Below, piece by piece: positions 10,340 through 21,615 of a stretch of 64,000 bases of DNA (positions within the stretch are counted from its first letter, which is position 1; the number at the start of each line of letters is the position of its first letter). Source of the stretch: Bettongia penicillata ogilbyi (taxonomy: Eukaryota > Chordata > Mammalia > Diprotodontia > Potoroidae); NCBI GenBank assembly GCA_023548195.1, contig JAJHZJ010000009.1, forward strand, positions 7,587,399-7,651,398, written 5' to 3'. The notes beneath the pieces are model-generated. The model was not told the origin of the DNA and ran no database searches. It saw only the letters and a program-made list of their open reading frames with translations. Made by a program: the position numbers and the translations under genes.

Positions 10340-10625
10340 TCCCACTACAAATGTAAATTACAACTCTCTATAACTTATAGTCTTAAAGAGTTGCCAGAAT
10401 CCTGGGTTATGGGGTGGGGAGAAATGGGGAGAAAATTTTGAATTCAAATTCTTGTGGAAATGAATGTTGAGAATTGAAAAATAAATAAATTATATATTTT
10501 TTCAAAAAAAGAGTCGTCAGAATCTTGCTGAATTTACATGGCTTCCCCATGGCCATATAGCAAGATAGGAATTGTTAGAGATAGGGCTTAAACCCAGCCC
10601 TTCAAGGCCAACCTTCTATTCCCTA
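10340..10625 (-). mobile_element. MIR-variant SINE split by a HAL1 3' end
   Basis: The left half is ctctataacttatagtctta (10365-10402). The right half is catggcttccccatggccat then agggcttaaacccagccc (10507-10625). The same SINE variant occurs at 27115-27240 and 40320-40550. Confidence 0.6.
10403..10506 (+). mobile_element. HAL1/L1 3' end, 5'-truncated insertion
   Basis: ggggagaaatggggagaaaa, ttttgaattcaaattcttg, tggaaatgaatgttgag, then an A-rich end. It matches the reverse complement of the HAL1 3' ends at about 31870-31960 and 34750-34840. The flanks share aaagagt-g--cagaatc-tg (10383-10402 and 10507-10526) as a diverged target-site duplication. Confidence 0.7.
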
Positions 10626-10664
10626 TGTCATTTTCTGATCAATATAATATTAATAATCAATATA

Positions 10665-10760
10665 AAAATTAACAAACATTTATTAAGCACATTCTTTGTT
10701 CCAAGTTCTAGGCTAAACCCTAGTGATTCAAAGAAAAAATGGAAACAGCATGTACGTAGA
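10665..10760 (-). mobile_element. L2-type LINE 3' end
   Basis: aacaaacatttattaagcac, attctttgttccaagttc, tagtgattcaaagaaaaaat. Confidence 0.6.
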
Positions 10761-10802
10761 TATACACCAGATACATAAGAGTATAACAGAAGGCAATCCT
10801 TG

Positions 10803-11032
10803 GTGCTAGCTGGGTGGCACGGTGGATACACCACCAGGGTTGGAATCAGAAAGGTTTATTTTACTGAGTTCAAATCTGACTTCATATACTTAGTAGCTGT
10901 GTGATCCTGGGCAAGTCACTCACCATTGTGTACCTCATTTGTTGGAGAAGGAAATGGTTTCCAGTATCTCTGCCAAGAGGACCCAGATGGGGTCCTGAAG
11001 GGTTGGACTCAACTGAACAAGAACAATGAAAG
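10803..11032 (+). mobile_element. MAR1-like SINE with RTE tail, complete
   Basis: tRNA-like head ctagctgggtggcacggtgg, core gtagctgtgtgatcctgggc, then the BovB/RTE-type tail: tggagaaggaaatggtttcc, agtatctctgccaagag, ggactcaactgaacaagaac. Confidence 0.85.
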
Positions 11033-11269
11033 TCTTTGAGGGGAAGGTAGTAGCAGGACATTTTTTTCAACCATGCTATAGAAACCTCTTTATCCTAGGA
11101 ATTCACTCTGCCCCTGGACATTGGAAGTACCCTTTGCTGCCATGGCCTCTCCCCCTGAGTGACTGCTTCTTCTGCAAACCCCCATTTTAAGAAGGAAGAC
11201 TAGACCAATTATGTCTTCCATTCACTTCTGACATGCCCCTCTCTACTGTACCCCTTTTCTTCTCCTTTT
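11033..11269. other. Unassigned, possibly eroded L2
   Basis: Pyrimidine-rich text upstream of an L2 3' end. No clear landmark. Confidence 0.3.
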
Positions 11270-11390
11270 TAAGTGTTTTTCTCCTTTAGAATATAAGCTC
11301 CTCGAGGGCAGGCTCTATCTGCCAGTTTTGCTGATATTTGTGTCTCCAGGGTTTAGAACTGTGTTTAATAAATGCTTGCTGACTCTAACT
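11270..11390 (+). mobile_element. L2-type LINE 3' end
   Basis: gaatataagctcctcgaggg, caggctctatctgcc, gtgtctccagggtttagaac, aataaatgcttgctgactc. Confidence 0.8.
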
Positions 11391-11399
11391 AACTAACAT

Positions 11400-11580
11400 C
11401 CAGAGCAATGAGAGAAGGCTGCCTGCAAAAGATGGCTTTTGAGCTACTTAAAGGGATGCCAAGCTTCTAAGACATGGAGCTTAGGGACCAGAATATTTTG
11501 GGAATGAGGGACAGACAGTTAGTACAAAGGGAGGGAGGTGGTTATGTGAGGAACAGCAAGCAGGCCAGTGTGTGGGGAAC
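11400..11580 (-). mobile_element. L2/CR1-type LINE internal fragment
   Basis: ggcttttgagctacttaaag and gtgaggaacagcaagcagg with ccagtgtgtgg. The block is shared with 24480-26060-type sequence. Confidence 0.6.
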
Positions 11581-11584
11581 CTTA

Positions 11585-11690
11585 GCAAACTGAGGCCCAG
11601 AGAGAGATGAAGTGACTTACCTAAGGTTATATGGGTAGGAAGTGGTAGATGTCGGACTCTAGCTCAGAGCTTCTGACATTTATTTGGTCC
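11585..11690 (-). mobile_element. MIR SINE, partial
   Basis: gcaaactgaggcccagagag, gaagtgacttacctaagg, cggactctagctcagagctt. Confidence 0.7.
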
Positions 11691-12435
11691 ATTGTTACTG
11701 CCCTCCTCATCCCCATCACACATATATGATTTTGTTTGTTGAAATAGGAATATCCTACTTAAAAGAGACAGAATAAAAATAGTTCTGGAGCTTCAGAACT
11801 GCCTGCATGCATATTACATGTAATGTTGAATGAATAAGACTGGCACTTGAACTGACTTCTATTGTCTAGGAGGAGTTAGTTCCAACAGACGGGTCTTTAA
11901 CTTTCCACTCTCAGGATTGAATAATGAAACACTCATTCATTTGTAAAAGCTGTAATTATTTGGGAATTTACTTTTTTCATGGTCTTTGAGAGTGGCTATG
12001 TCTGAAGAATGTACCATTTTCTGTCCAACCTGTAAGGGAAACTCTCTAAACTTAACCAGGCTAGTTTTGAGCCAACAGATGTGGCGATCATCATTGGACC
12101 CATCCTAAAAAGTCTTTTGAGTTTGGTAGGATTGGCCCAAGACAATATTCTGCTGGCATAGCCTTCTGGGTCTTCAGAGTCACCCCCATCATATGATGAG
12201 GTTTGGGAGCCTTCAGTACAGGGCAAAATGTATCAGTTACAATATCCTGGAATAAAAGGATACTACCTTCCCCCAAAGGCCCCTGATAGGTCTGTAATAC
12301 TAATTAGCCAATTGTGGTAAGAAGGGAATGACTAAAAATCAACAACACAAAAATGATATTTGTTGATGAAACAAATTCTTTCCACATGTTTGAGAACATG
12401 CACTTCATTGACAAAGTTCATTTATTATAAAAAGT
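11691..12435. other. Unique non-coding stretch
   Basis: No repeat recognised. Overlapping minus-strand frames of 61 and 76 codons (11996-12276) have no identifiable domain. Confidence 0.35.
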
Positions 12436-12530
12436 GACATTGAACATTGGAAAGACCACTAGATTTAGAATCAGGATCCATGGTTCTGCCACTTATTAGT
12501 CATGTGACCATGGGCAAGTCTTCTCTCTCA
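12436..12530 (+). mobile_element. SINE fragment
   Basis: tagatttagaatcaggatcc, ttctgccacttattagtcat, gtgaccatgggcaagtc, ending in a CA-rich run. Confidence 0.6.
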
Positions 12531-12547
12531 CACACGCACACACACAG

Positions 12548-12625
12548 ACCACAGAATCTCAGATTTAGAAAGGATGTCAGAGGTTGTCTAGTTCAAAACA
12601 TATTTGAAGAGGAAATCTTTTTCCA
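12548..12625 (-). mobile_element. MIR-variant fragment
   Basis: cagaatctcagatttagaaa and ggatgtcagaggttgtctag. Confidence 0.45.
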
Positions 12626-13075
12626 TCAATCAATCCATCAACACTTCTTACATAACTATTACATGCCAGACACAGTGCCAGATGCTGGGGCTACAAAGAC
12701 AAAAATAAAATCATTCAAGCCTCCAAGGAGGTTACATTCTAAACACTGAGACAACAAACATGTAACTACATAGAAAACATATAAAATAGATAAGGTAGAA
12801 ACAACACACAGGCATATATTATACATATATAATACATATATTATATATATATGCATACACATATACATATGTAGAAAACATATAAAGAAGACACAAGGTA
12901 ACTTTGGCAAGGAGCATTCACCAGTATCTGGGAGAACCACAAAGAGTCTTGTGCAGAAGTTGGTGCTTGAGCTGAGCCCTGAGGAAAAGGAGGGATTGCA
13001 AGAGGCAAAGGTGAGGAGGGGGTCAGCTAGTACAGAGACACAAAGATGAGAAGGGAAAATGTATAATAAATAATA
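12626..13075 (-). mobile_element. L2/CR1-type LINE 3' part
   Basis: aacacttcttacataactat, gccagacacagtgccagatg, ctacaaagacaaaaataaaa, then ggtgcttgagctgagccctg. An AT-rich simple repeat sits at about 12810-12870. Confidence 0.65.
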
Positions 13076-13269
13076 AGGTCAAGGAATAGCAAATTGTATG
13101 CAATAGATTTGCATTTTCATGCATAATCATCTTTTTTTAAATACTTATTTTATTTCATAAATTCAAAATTAAAAGAAATAATGAGGTCACCCAGCTGATT
13201 TGAAGATTTTTAGGAAATAGGATATACTACCACTTGAGGCACACTGTTCTACTTAAAAAAAATTCTAAT

Positions 13270-13685
13270 AGTTTTAGAAGTTTTTCCTTATATAATTTAT
13301 TTTTCTGGTGCAAATTCCTCTGGCTCCAAGAAGATTAAGTCAATTTCTCTTCTATACCATGGACCTTTCAATATTTGAAGAGGACCAGCTCATCTCCCCT
13401 AAACCTTTTCTTCTACAGACTGAACACCCAAAATTCCTACAACCAATCCTCATATGGCATGGTGTCCAGTCAACTCTACCATTTTTGCATCTGGTCATTC
13501 CTTCAGTACCAAATCTAAAAGAACTCTAGTATTGATCTGTCTACATCTCTCCTTTCTCACTCAATAGGCTTTATCAAATACTTTGCGGAATTCCAAGTAT
13601 ATTATGTCTAAAACTTTCTCCTGATTTGCCAATCTGGTAATGCTGTCAAAAAAAAGGAAGCGAGGTGAGTCTGGCATGAACTGTA
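13270..13685 (-). mobile_element. L3/CR1 LINE reverse-transcriptase remnant
   Basis: On the minus strand, the region 13690 to 13565 encodes DSITRLANQ then DIIYLEFRKVFD. This fits the CR1-clade RT block with motif A, usually of the form YLDFSKAFD. The rest is decayed and the second and third catalytic positions are not preserved here. Confidence 0.7.
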
Positions 13686-13689
13686 TATG

Positions 13690-13830
13690 AGGAGGTCACT
13701 CATTTAATTTTTCTGAGTCTTGGTTTCCTTACCTGTAGAACAGGAATAAATAAGATGTGCACTAATCACCTGATAAGGCTGTTGTAGAGGAAAGCACTCT
13801 CTGTATAAATGAGAGTCATCGTTCTTCAGG
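13690..13830 (+). mobile_element. MIR SINE, 3' half
   Basis: gtcttggtttccttacctgt, agaacaggaataaata, ctgataaggctgttgtagag. Confidence 0.65.
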
Positions 13831-14119
13831 ACAGTCAGTACACTGTTCACAAAGCAAAGCAGATTATCATAGGCAAATAGCTCAATAAAGTGAATGGAAA
13901 AGAACTTCAAAACAGAGTATAATAAGCCCAGAAGTAAATATTGTACTTGCTGAGGACATAAGAGGGAAGGATCTCCAAGGCTGAGTGTATATCAAAATGT
14001 GCACTTAATAAGAGACAGTAATAAAAGCTAGTAAATTGTGAGAAGATTCAAATTCCAATTTGAACAACTATTCAATTTCCAAATCCTCAGGCAATATTGT
14101 AAATCCAGGCAGGCAGAGA
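13831..14119. other. Unassigned sequence
   Basis: No repeat or gene recognised. Confidence 0.35.
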
Positions 14120-14320
14120 CTGAGTTTCACTCTTCATTGCAGTGGAAAGCTTACCAGACTGAGAGTCCAGTAAAATCCCTGTTCTGTCATATATCTGAAT
14201 GGCTTCAAATCACTTCAGTACCCTGGGCCTCAGTTTCCTCATCTGTAAAGTGAGGATACTGGTTGAGATTATTTCCAAGTTTCTCTCCAGTTCAACATTT
14301 ATGACCCTGTGACCTTTCAG
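14120..14320 (+). mobile_element. MIR/WSINE-type SINE
   Basis: cattgcagtggaaagcttac, ccctgggcctcagtttcctc, atctgtaaagtgaggatac, ccagttcaacatttatgacc. Confidence 0.7.
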
Positions 14321-14499
14321 TTCCCTTAGACAATTCTCTAAGACTTAGTTATAGACAAAGTGTCAACTTTCTTTGGTGAAAGGAGTTTTCACACCAATAA
14401 TTCCCTCACACCAATGAAATCAGAGGTCAGGGCTAAAATCAGCAAAGCATTACTGGGCCTAACTGAGTACCTTTCACATAAGTAAGATACATTCATTCC

Positions 14500-14735
14500 A
14501 CTTTGTATTTGCTGCTTTGCCTTTTTTCAACTCCATGGCACAAAATACTGCTGCCCCACTACTCCCTAGTCTTTCCTTTCCCCCCTTTTCCTCCCTCCTA
14601 TTTATTGTCTCTCCTTTTAGGTTACAAGTTCCTTGAGGGTAGGTATTGTCTTTCTTTTTTAAAATTGTATTCTCAGCTCTTAGCACAGTGCTTGGCACAT
14701 AGTAGGCACTTAACAAATATTAATTGAATTGGATA
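14500..14735 (+). mobile_element. L2-type LINE 3' end
   Basis: ggttacaagttccttgaggg, cagctcttagcacagtgctt, ggcacatagtaggcacttaa, aatattaattgaattgg. Confidence 0.8.
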
Positions 14736-14859
14736 ATAGGAATTCAGCAAATATTTGCTGATTAAACAATTGTCCTGTTAATATTTTACCTGGAATTTTG
14801 TTTGTTCTTCACCCTACGGAACGGCATATTATGGTTATCCATGTTTGTGTCAACCTGTA

Positions 14860-14990
14860 TTTTATTAAAATGGTGGCTCCATAGGAACAGGTGCCATATC
14901 TAACTTAAAATTTGCACTTCTCCCCATGCCTGATGCAGTATCTCTCATACAATGTGCTTAGTAAATATTGTTGAATTGGAATTTTGAGTA
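14860..14990 (+). mobile_element. L2-type LINE 3' end, second copy
   Basis: ctccataggaacaggtgcca, ctgatgcagtatctctcata, gtgcttagtaaatattgttg. Confidence 0.6.
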
Positions 14991-15621
14991 AATAAATAAC
15001 TCAGTCAATCAATGGTGTAAAATTTTGCTGTCTGAAGAGAAACCTAGGAGAAGGCCTTAAGATCATGCAATTGCTGTCTTCATTTCATGCACCTGGTGCC
15101 AAAAACGTCAGGGCCCCAGGAAGAAATTGCAAAAGAAAAAATTCTTTAACACCCACTTTGTAACAGCTGTTCTAAGAAAAGCAGGAAGAAACAAGCCAAC
15201 TCTCCCTTGAGATGTGCAATGGAACTCTGGAGTGGGCTGTGTTTGAGGACTGCAGGGAGAGATGGGCTGATCCAATTGTAATGTGCAAAATGGTGACCAA
15301 AGACAGGGGACCAGCACAGCCAGCCTCCTCAGTGTTGAGCCAAAGAGAAACTTGGAACATGTGCCGACTTTCTTAAGGTCTTACAAATGAAACTGTTGGG
15401 ACATTCGTTTGTTTGTTTTTAACTGAAACTCCTGAATGTTGGGAAGAACCATGTAAAAATTTGTATGTAGAAATAGATGATGCCAAGTTGTTTTGTGGGA
15501 TGAAAATCTAATAGGATAATCACTATTTCTAGGGTCTTTGGGGGTGGGCTACATATTTAGATCTAGATCTCAGAACTCAGTATCTCATTCAGTAATTATT
15601 GCTGAAAAGATTCACATAGGG
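14991..15621. other. Unique non-coding stretch
   Basis: No repeat recognised. The 62- and 69-codon minus-strand frames (15108-15360) lack recognisable motifs. Confidence 0.35.
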
Positions 15622-15990
15622 CAGTCATAGGATGCCAGAACTAGAAGGCGAAATAGAGATCATCTTATCCAATCCCTCGATGCAATTCAATTTTAAAAAG
15701 GCTTTATTAAGCACGTATTCTATATTAGACACTGTGTTAGGCATTGGGTGTGGCACAAGTTAACAAATACAAAACAAAGCAAAACAAAACATCCCCTGCC
15801 CTCAAGAAGCTTATATTCTACTTTGGTAGAGGTGGGGAGTGGTGGGGAGAAAGGGCTTATTCTCTTAGAAACATCATTCCAGATGAGGAAAATGAGGTTC
15901 AGAGAAGGGAACTGTCCAGCCCAGGGTCACTTTGTGAGTTAGTCAGTTAGCGCCGATCTGAAATCTAGAAATTAGTTTTCCTTACTCCTG
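15622..15990 (-). mobile_element. MIR-variant SINE split by an L2 3' end
   Basis: Left part tcataggatgccagaactag and tcatcttatccaatccct. Right part cagatgaggaaaatgaggtt, agggtcactttgtgag, gaaatctagaaattag. Confidence 0.6.
15685..15832 (-). mobile_element. L2-type LINE 3' end nested in MIR
   Basis: aggctttattaagcacgtat, agacactgtgttaggcattg, ccctgccctcaagaagctta. Confidence 0.75.
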
Positions 15991-15991
15991 G

Positions 15992-16142
15992 ACTTCCTTC
16001 CTTCCTTCCTTCCTTCCTTCCTTCCTTCCTTCCTTCCTTCCTTCCTTCCTTCCTTCCTTCCTTCCTTCCTTCCTTCCTTCCTTCCTTCTTTCCTTCCTTC
16101 CTTTCTTTTTCTTCCTTCCTTCCTTTTTCTTTCCTTCCTTTC
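15992..16142. repeat. (TTCC)n microsatellite
   Basis: About 150 bp of TTCC units with a CTTT-interrupted 3' end. Confidence 0.95.
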
Positions 16143-16439
16143 CAGATTATGAGTAAAGAGGATGGAGAAAGTGAAGAATGAGTTAGTTTCTTAATCCCTA
16201 ACTTAAGTTTTCCATATTGACTTGGCTAGAAGAGCTTACTAAGAATGGCAGTCTTTGATATATTTCCTATTTGTAACAAAAATACTTTGGAAAAAACACT
16301 TATTTTTCTTTTTTTTAATTATTATACACTTCTTGATGAAGAAAAGGATCCAAGAAGTGCAGTATTTATGTTAGCTAAATGAAACAATGTACATGTTCAT
16401 TTTTGGGGTGATGGCTACTGTCTCCATAATACATCAAAT
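16143..16439. other. Unassigned sequence
   Basis: Nothing recognised. Confidence 0.35.
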
Positions 16440-16612
16440 ATCCAAAAGATCGTAGGACTTTATAGCGAACAAGAACTATGTAAGTCATCTAACCAAACCC
16501 CTCATTTTACAGATGAATAAACTGAGGTTTGAAGAAAGGAAAATGATTTTCACAAGGTAGTTCAACAGAAGGGCTGGGATCAGCGATTGATCCATTAGAT
16601 TAGAGGTGACTC
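16440..16612 (-). mobile_element. MIR-variant SINE
   Basis: aaccaaacccctcattttac, agatgaataaactgaggttt, cacaaggtagttcaacagaa. Confidence 0.7.
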
Positions 16613-17477
16613 ACTTCCTAATAAGTTTCTGCTTGATTTGATTTTGGGAAATTGAAAAACAACAGTCAGCTTTTTAGCAACAAACCTATGGAGTTTAGGA
16701 CAAAGACTCTCAATAGCCTGAACTTCACCCCTCAGGGTGAGGAACATAACTGAAGTCTCTTTCCCTAACACTCCATTAAAAGGATACAGTCATCTAGAAC
16801 AGAATAGTGCCAGGTCTGTGCCAGATGGAGACATTCTGACCTTTAGATGCAAGAGTCATTCATTTGAAAAAGAGAATTGATTTCTTTCATCCTCTCCCAG
16901 CCAGAGTAGAGGTTTTCAGGATTTGGACCTTTCAAATTCGTGAGAGTAGAGCATCCAGAGGGATGGTTTTACTTATGTCATTCCACAACACTTGCACAAT
17001 AGAATAACTTTGGAGTAATCTGTAACAAATCAGTTATATACACAAAGTCCATTGCCTACCCATGAATGCCAAACCCAAGTTTTAAGAGTGGCAAACACAT
17101 TTTTTCAAGCTTATGAACCTGCCAGGACAACTCTATTAGTCCTGAGTGATACGTTGACTTCAGCCAGAAATTGGCCACACACATTTGTGGGTCATTAGGG
17201 ATTATTTCCATTAAAGCCATGACAACAGTGGGACCTTAAGTTATATCTGGTGTAGGTGCTGGGTGTCCATGTTCATAGTGTCACTGAGAAAGGGGTGGGG
17301 TGTGGCTAGCACTCTCAAAATAAGGGGCAGTTGTCTCAAATGGAGATTTTCTAAAAGGCAAACTTATTCACGGTACCTGGTACTACTGTCTTTGTACTGT
17401 TACCCAGCCAGCTTCAAGCTAACTCCTCCATATGTCTGACCCTCAGTTGATGCTCTGATCTCAAATGGGCCATCTCT
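16613..17477. other. Unique non-coding stretch
   Basis: No repeat, RNA or coding signal recognised. Confidence 0.4.
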
Positions 17478-17645
17478 AGTTGTCTTGATTTATATCTTGT
17501 CACTGAACCCAAATAGCTCTGGAGGAAAAGATGAGGCACAGCTCTCCCTTACTTAAATTCAATTCACCTGCAAATCATGGCATCACTTTCCTGATGCCTT
17601 GGTCCTCTTTGAGAAAGAAGGACAAAGGAACCACACCTCCTGAAC
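17478..17645 (+). mobile_element. SINE with RTE-like tail
   Basis: agctctggaggaaaagatga, ggcacagctctcccttactt, tcctgatgccttggtcctct, gagaaagaaggacaaagg. The same family is at 47318-47520 and 58340-58562. Confidence 0.7.
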
Positions 17646-17733
17646 TTTTTATATTAGTGAATTCTAGTAGAAAGCACATTGTAGGAAAGATACTGTATCA
17701 GGCATGGGGAGAAGTGCAAATTCTAAATTAGAA

Positions 17734-17794
17734 ATAGTAGTAGTTGTAGTAGTAACAGCAGCAGCAGCAGTAGTACTAATAGCAGCAGCAGCAG
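17734..17794. repeat. (AGT/AGC)n trinucleotide repeat
   Basis: Imperfect tagtag, cagcag and agcagc units over about 60 bp. No exon context. Confidence 0.9.
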
Positions 17795-17879
17795 GAGTTC
17801 AATTATTCTTTGCCCCTCACTGCTCAACTGTCTTTAATCACTAACGTGGTCCTCCTAGAAGGCAAAGAGATAAGTCAAT

Positions 17880-18265
17880 CCCCCATCTGCAATTTTTCAT
17901 TCTCTCTATTTTTGTCTTCATGACACCACGCTCCTATTCTCTACTTTCTACCTCCCACCTGGCTCTCTAGCTCCAATCCTGGAATACTGGTTTTCCGAAT
18001 ACTCACCTAAATCTATCACAGTGCTGCCCACCAACCATCTTTATGCTGAGTCTCTGAGTACATACCCTTCACCCCCTTCCCTTTCCACAGTCAATTGTCC
18101 TGCTATTCCATTTACCATGCCAGCCTTTCTGGCTACCACTCTCTATATGTGTTTCTTCCCTTATTGGAATATAAGCTCTTTCAGGGTAGAATCTGCCTTG
18201 TTTATTCCATTTGTCTCACCAGTGCTAAGCATAATGCCTGGCACATAGGAAGCACTTAGATGTTT
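17880..18265 (+). mobile_element. L2-type LINE, ORF2 end and 3' UTR
   Basis: Pyrimidine-rich L2 body followed by gaatataagctctttcaggg, agtgctaagcataatgcctg and gcacataggaagcactta. Confidence 0.7.
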
Positions 18266-18299
18266 TTGTTATTTATTATGGTTATCGTTCATTTTTACT

Positions 18300-18570
18300 G
18301 CTAATATCATTAGTAGTAGAGATAGTCAGGTCTCTGATTTGATTTCATTAGTGAAAGGAGCTCCTGAGCTTGGAAATTCTCTCCACCAAAGCAGATCTCC
18401 ATATCTGTCATTCAAAATCTTACCGAGTTATCTGGGGGCATTGAAAAGTTAAATGACTTGATTAGCCCATGATTAACATATGTGTGGGTGTGTGTGAGAA
18501 GTAAGAACTGAATCCAGGTCTTCCTGACTCCAGGATCATCTCTCCATCTCTCTACCACACTATCCCTCTG
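18300..18570 (-). mobile_element. MIR-variant SINE
   Basis: ttaaatgacttgattagccc, gaactgaatccaggtcttcc, tgactccaggatcatc, ctctaccacactatccctct. Confidence 0.65.
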
Positions 18571-19304
18571 CATATATGCATGTAGATATTATCTCTATAC
18601 ACATAAACATTGGATGTATGTATATATGATTTACATATATATGTACCCCTTTCCTCTAACATGCTGTAAATTTCTTTACATAATAAATACATTGACAATA
18701 TTTTAAGGATGAGGCATTCTAACAAAGTCGTGCAAGATCCTTTTAATGAAGAAAGACCAGAAATCTCAAGCCAGCAGACCGAATTTCTACCCCACTTCAG
18801 TGGAGGAGTTAGCCCCAAACCAGTTTTTGCTTCTGGGGAGATGTGATTTCATCCTTCCGACCCCAGCCATTTTCCTTGTACCCATGAGAATAGTTGGATA
18901 AGGGTGGAAGAAGCTTGTTCCACCACATTAAACGCTGGCAGAGTCATTGTTCAAAAGTTGAACGGAACCAAAATGTTTTTCCAAGTTTTTTAAGGGTTCA
19001 GTAAAGTTGTTTGTTTGTTTGCCGTTAGATGTTTCACATACCACTCCGAATTCCCTCCTCTGCTCAGCCAGGATAGGAAGTAGATATACCACATTAGCAA
19101 GCAAAGAACACAGGTCTTTCAATAATCACAAGATGCTGGAAAACTCGAGGAAATTCTTCTGGGGGTAGAGATAAGAGAAAATGTCAAGAACAAAAATACA
19201 GAAAAAACACTATGATTTAAAGCACACGGCCAAACTAAGTTATCAATATTTAAGCAATATAGGGACTGAGAAACATTTTTTATTTCAATCCAGTATAATT
19301 TGTT
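18571..19304. other. Unique non-coding stretch
   Basis: An AT-rich piece at about 18575-18650, otherwise no repeat recognised. Confidence 0.4.
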
Positions 19305-19655
19305 TACAATTCAATAAATATTTATTAAGAACCTACTGTGTACAGAGCTCTGGGAAAGATAAAATATTAAATAAAAGATAGTCCCTTTCTTTATGAAGCT
19401 GTTAGTCGAGCTGGGAAATATGATAATAGCCATAATACAAATAAGACATAAGTGCATCTAAAATGTGAAAGTACAGAACTATGTAAAGTCTGATGGGAGA
19501 AAATTTCATTACCAACTGGGGAGAGGGTCAGTGAAGGTTTTATGGAGGTGTTGGTATTTGAGTTGGTATTTAAAGAATTATTAGGAATTTAGCAGTCAGG
19601 AAGAAGGTCATTTCAGGCAGGGGAAATAATGTGAGTAAAGACACTGATGAAGGAT
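19305..19655 (-). mobile_element. L2/CR1-type LINE 3' part
   Basis: caataaatatttattaagaa, cctactgtgtacagagctct, then gtgaaggttttatggagg, gagttggtatttaaagaatt, gaaggtcatttcaggcag. Confidence 0.7.
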
Positions 19656-20334
19656 AGTTATGCTAAGCCCCTTCCAGAAGATAAATGACAAATCACAGAT
19701 AGTGACAATTGAAGATAGTGATAAACATCTGATAGTGTAGCCCTCGCCTCCAAAGGAATTCTTCCAACCCTCTGTTTAACCTTATCTGACTCACTCATGC
19801 GTGGTGCATTTGTAACAATCGGTGCATTGTAAGAAGAACCAGATTCCTTTGTTTACATTAGTGTAAAATTTTAGAACCACTAACATTTCTGGTCTATCCA
19901 GAGATTGGGCCATGCCTGGATAAAACCAACTTCTTGGGAACTGAAAAGACAAAGGTCAATACCTAGAATGTGGCTATGAGGTAGAATACACATCTTCCTT
20001 TGTTGTATTCGTGTACTTTGCTTATGTACGCTGTGTAAGTCTATCTGGATTGTATATCATTCAATAAACCCTATAGTTATGTTATCTATCAGGTAAGATT
20101 TTTCTATTTCGTGAAACCTGGCACAAGTACAGGAATGTAGAAATGAGGGTAAGTAGTCTAGTTTGGGTTGAGGATAGGCAGATGATAGAGGTCCAGAGCT
20201 CAAAAAAGATAATCTGCTAAAAGCCTTCTGGTTGGACCTCTATTATAAGATGACTATAACTGTTGAACTGGCTATTGTTATTAATGATCATAAATAAGAA
20301 TGTTTTGCTATAGGCACTTTCAGATGTTGCTTGG
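19656..20334. other. Unassigned; poly(A)-signal-bearing block
   Basis: No known repeat recognised. An AATAAA lies at 20063-20068 within an LTR-like or 3'-end-like context. See findings. Confidence 0.3.
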
Positions 20335-20490
20335 AGTGAGGGGTTTTGGGTTTGCCTTCTGAATCTGCCATTTATCATTTGCATAACCCTGAAAAAATCT
20401 CTGATTATTTACTAGTTTTAGTTTCTTCTTTGTAAAATGATGCTAATAATATCTTTGCTTTTTCATTATTTGCTGCTTTGAGGCAACAAT
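20335..20490 (+). mobile_element. MIR SINE, diverged
   Basis: gaatctgccatttatcattt, gcataaccctgaaaaaatct, gtttcttctttgtaaaatga. Confidence 0.6.
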
Positions 20491-21420
20491 GTGCTAGGCT
20501 TTATAAGTAGCATAACATCCATAATAGACATATGGAAATGAAGGACCATGTTGTGCCTGCAGGAATGACAGTGGAAAACTCACTGCCTCTGTTATTTCCA
20601 CACCAGCACTGGGCATCTCCTTGAGGCTTAGCAAAGTTTCAAAAATATTTGACACTGTATGATTGGGATCAAAGGACCAACAAAAAGGTATTAATGTTTT
20701 TATCTTTCTTCCCAGAAAAATGCAGTCATAAGTGCTGCTTGACCATGAGGTGGGAAAAGGCAAAAGAAAAGTACTCACCCTAATCCAGATGGAAGTCAGG
20801 GTTGGAGACCTTTGTGAAGAGGGGTAAGGAAGTGTCCTTAACAATGATCTCAGAAGTACTTTTGAGGAGCACTTGGGTGGAAGTGTTCATTGAAGTTTCT
20901 CATAAGAAACTACTTGAGAGGCCATTTCAGAGGTTGAGCTGTGAGGCAAGGGGGGAAGGCAGTCTAAATATATTGGTCTTTTCAAAGAGATTGCCACTAC
21001 TCACATTTTAAGCACCTGCATGACAATGTTTAAATTTCTCCCAAATCCTCCAATACATAATTTGTCTTTCTTTTTGGGGAAAAACTTTTAAATTGAATTA
21101 TGTAAGATTTCCTTGGAATTATTTAGTTTACTTTTTCCTAATCATTAGTGATTTTAAATTTCTATGGAAATTAAAAATTTGTGGGGTTTTATTTTGTATT
21201 TTAAAAAAATGTATTGCCTAGCTCTCAGATTATGGGATCCAGATGGTCCCTATAATAGCAAATTCTAAAAGAACTTTAACAGTGTCCTCAGAAATCATAC
21301 CCTTTGGGGAGGCAGGGAAGGGCTATGGTTTTCTCTTGTTTTATGAATAGTTAAGAATGGTTTTATTGCAAGGATTTTTCGGTAAATTATGTTTCATTAG
21401 TATGATCTTATAGGATGAGG
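20491..21420. other. Unique non-coding stretch
   Basis: No repeat recognised. A 116-codon minus-strand frame (20494-20844) shows no family motifs and is probably chance. Confidence 0.35.
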
Positions 21421-21615
21421 GACGGGTGTGCTGGAGTCATATGAACTGAATGTTAAATTGTCATTGTGAACATTTACACTTCGGATATTGTCACATATTT
21501 CAGATGAGGGTTTGATTTATTGGTGTGTTGATTGTCTAGACTTAAAAAAGTGATGGAGAAAAAGTCAAAGCAGATTAAACTTACAAGTTTTTAAACATTT
21601 GCCAGCACATCTCTG
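21421..21615. mobile_element. hAT-like non-autonomous DNA transposon
   Basis: Terminal inverted repeats: gacgggtgtgctgg at the left, and cagcacatctctg at the right, which reads cagagatgtgctg in reverse complement. Interior landmarks ttaaattgtcattgtgaaca and tagacttaaaaaagtgatgg are shared with copies at 46178-46468 and 53488-53711. Confidence 0.65.

Noticed and set aside
17734..17794. AGC/CAG run as a coding polyglutamine or disease-type repeat
   Set aside because: Imperfect, mixed with AGT, and not in any exon or long open frame.
20494..20844. 116-codon minus-strand frame
   Set aside because: No motif, no similarity I recognise, and length is within chance for 64 kb.
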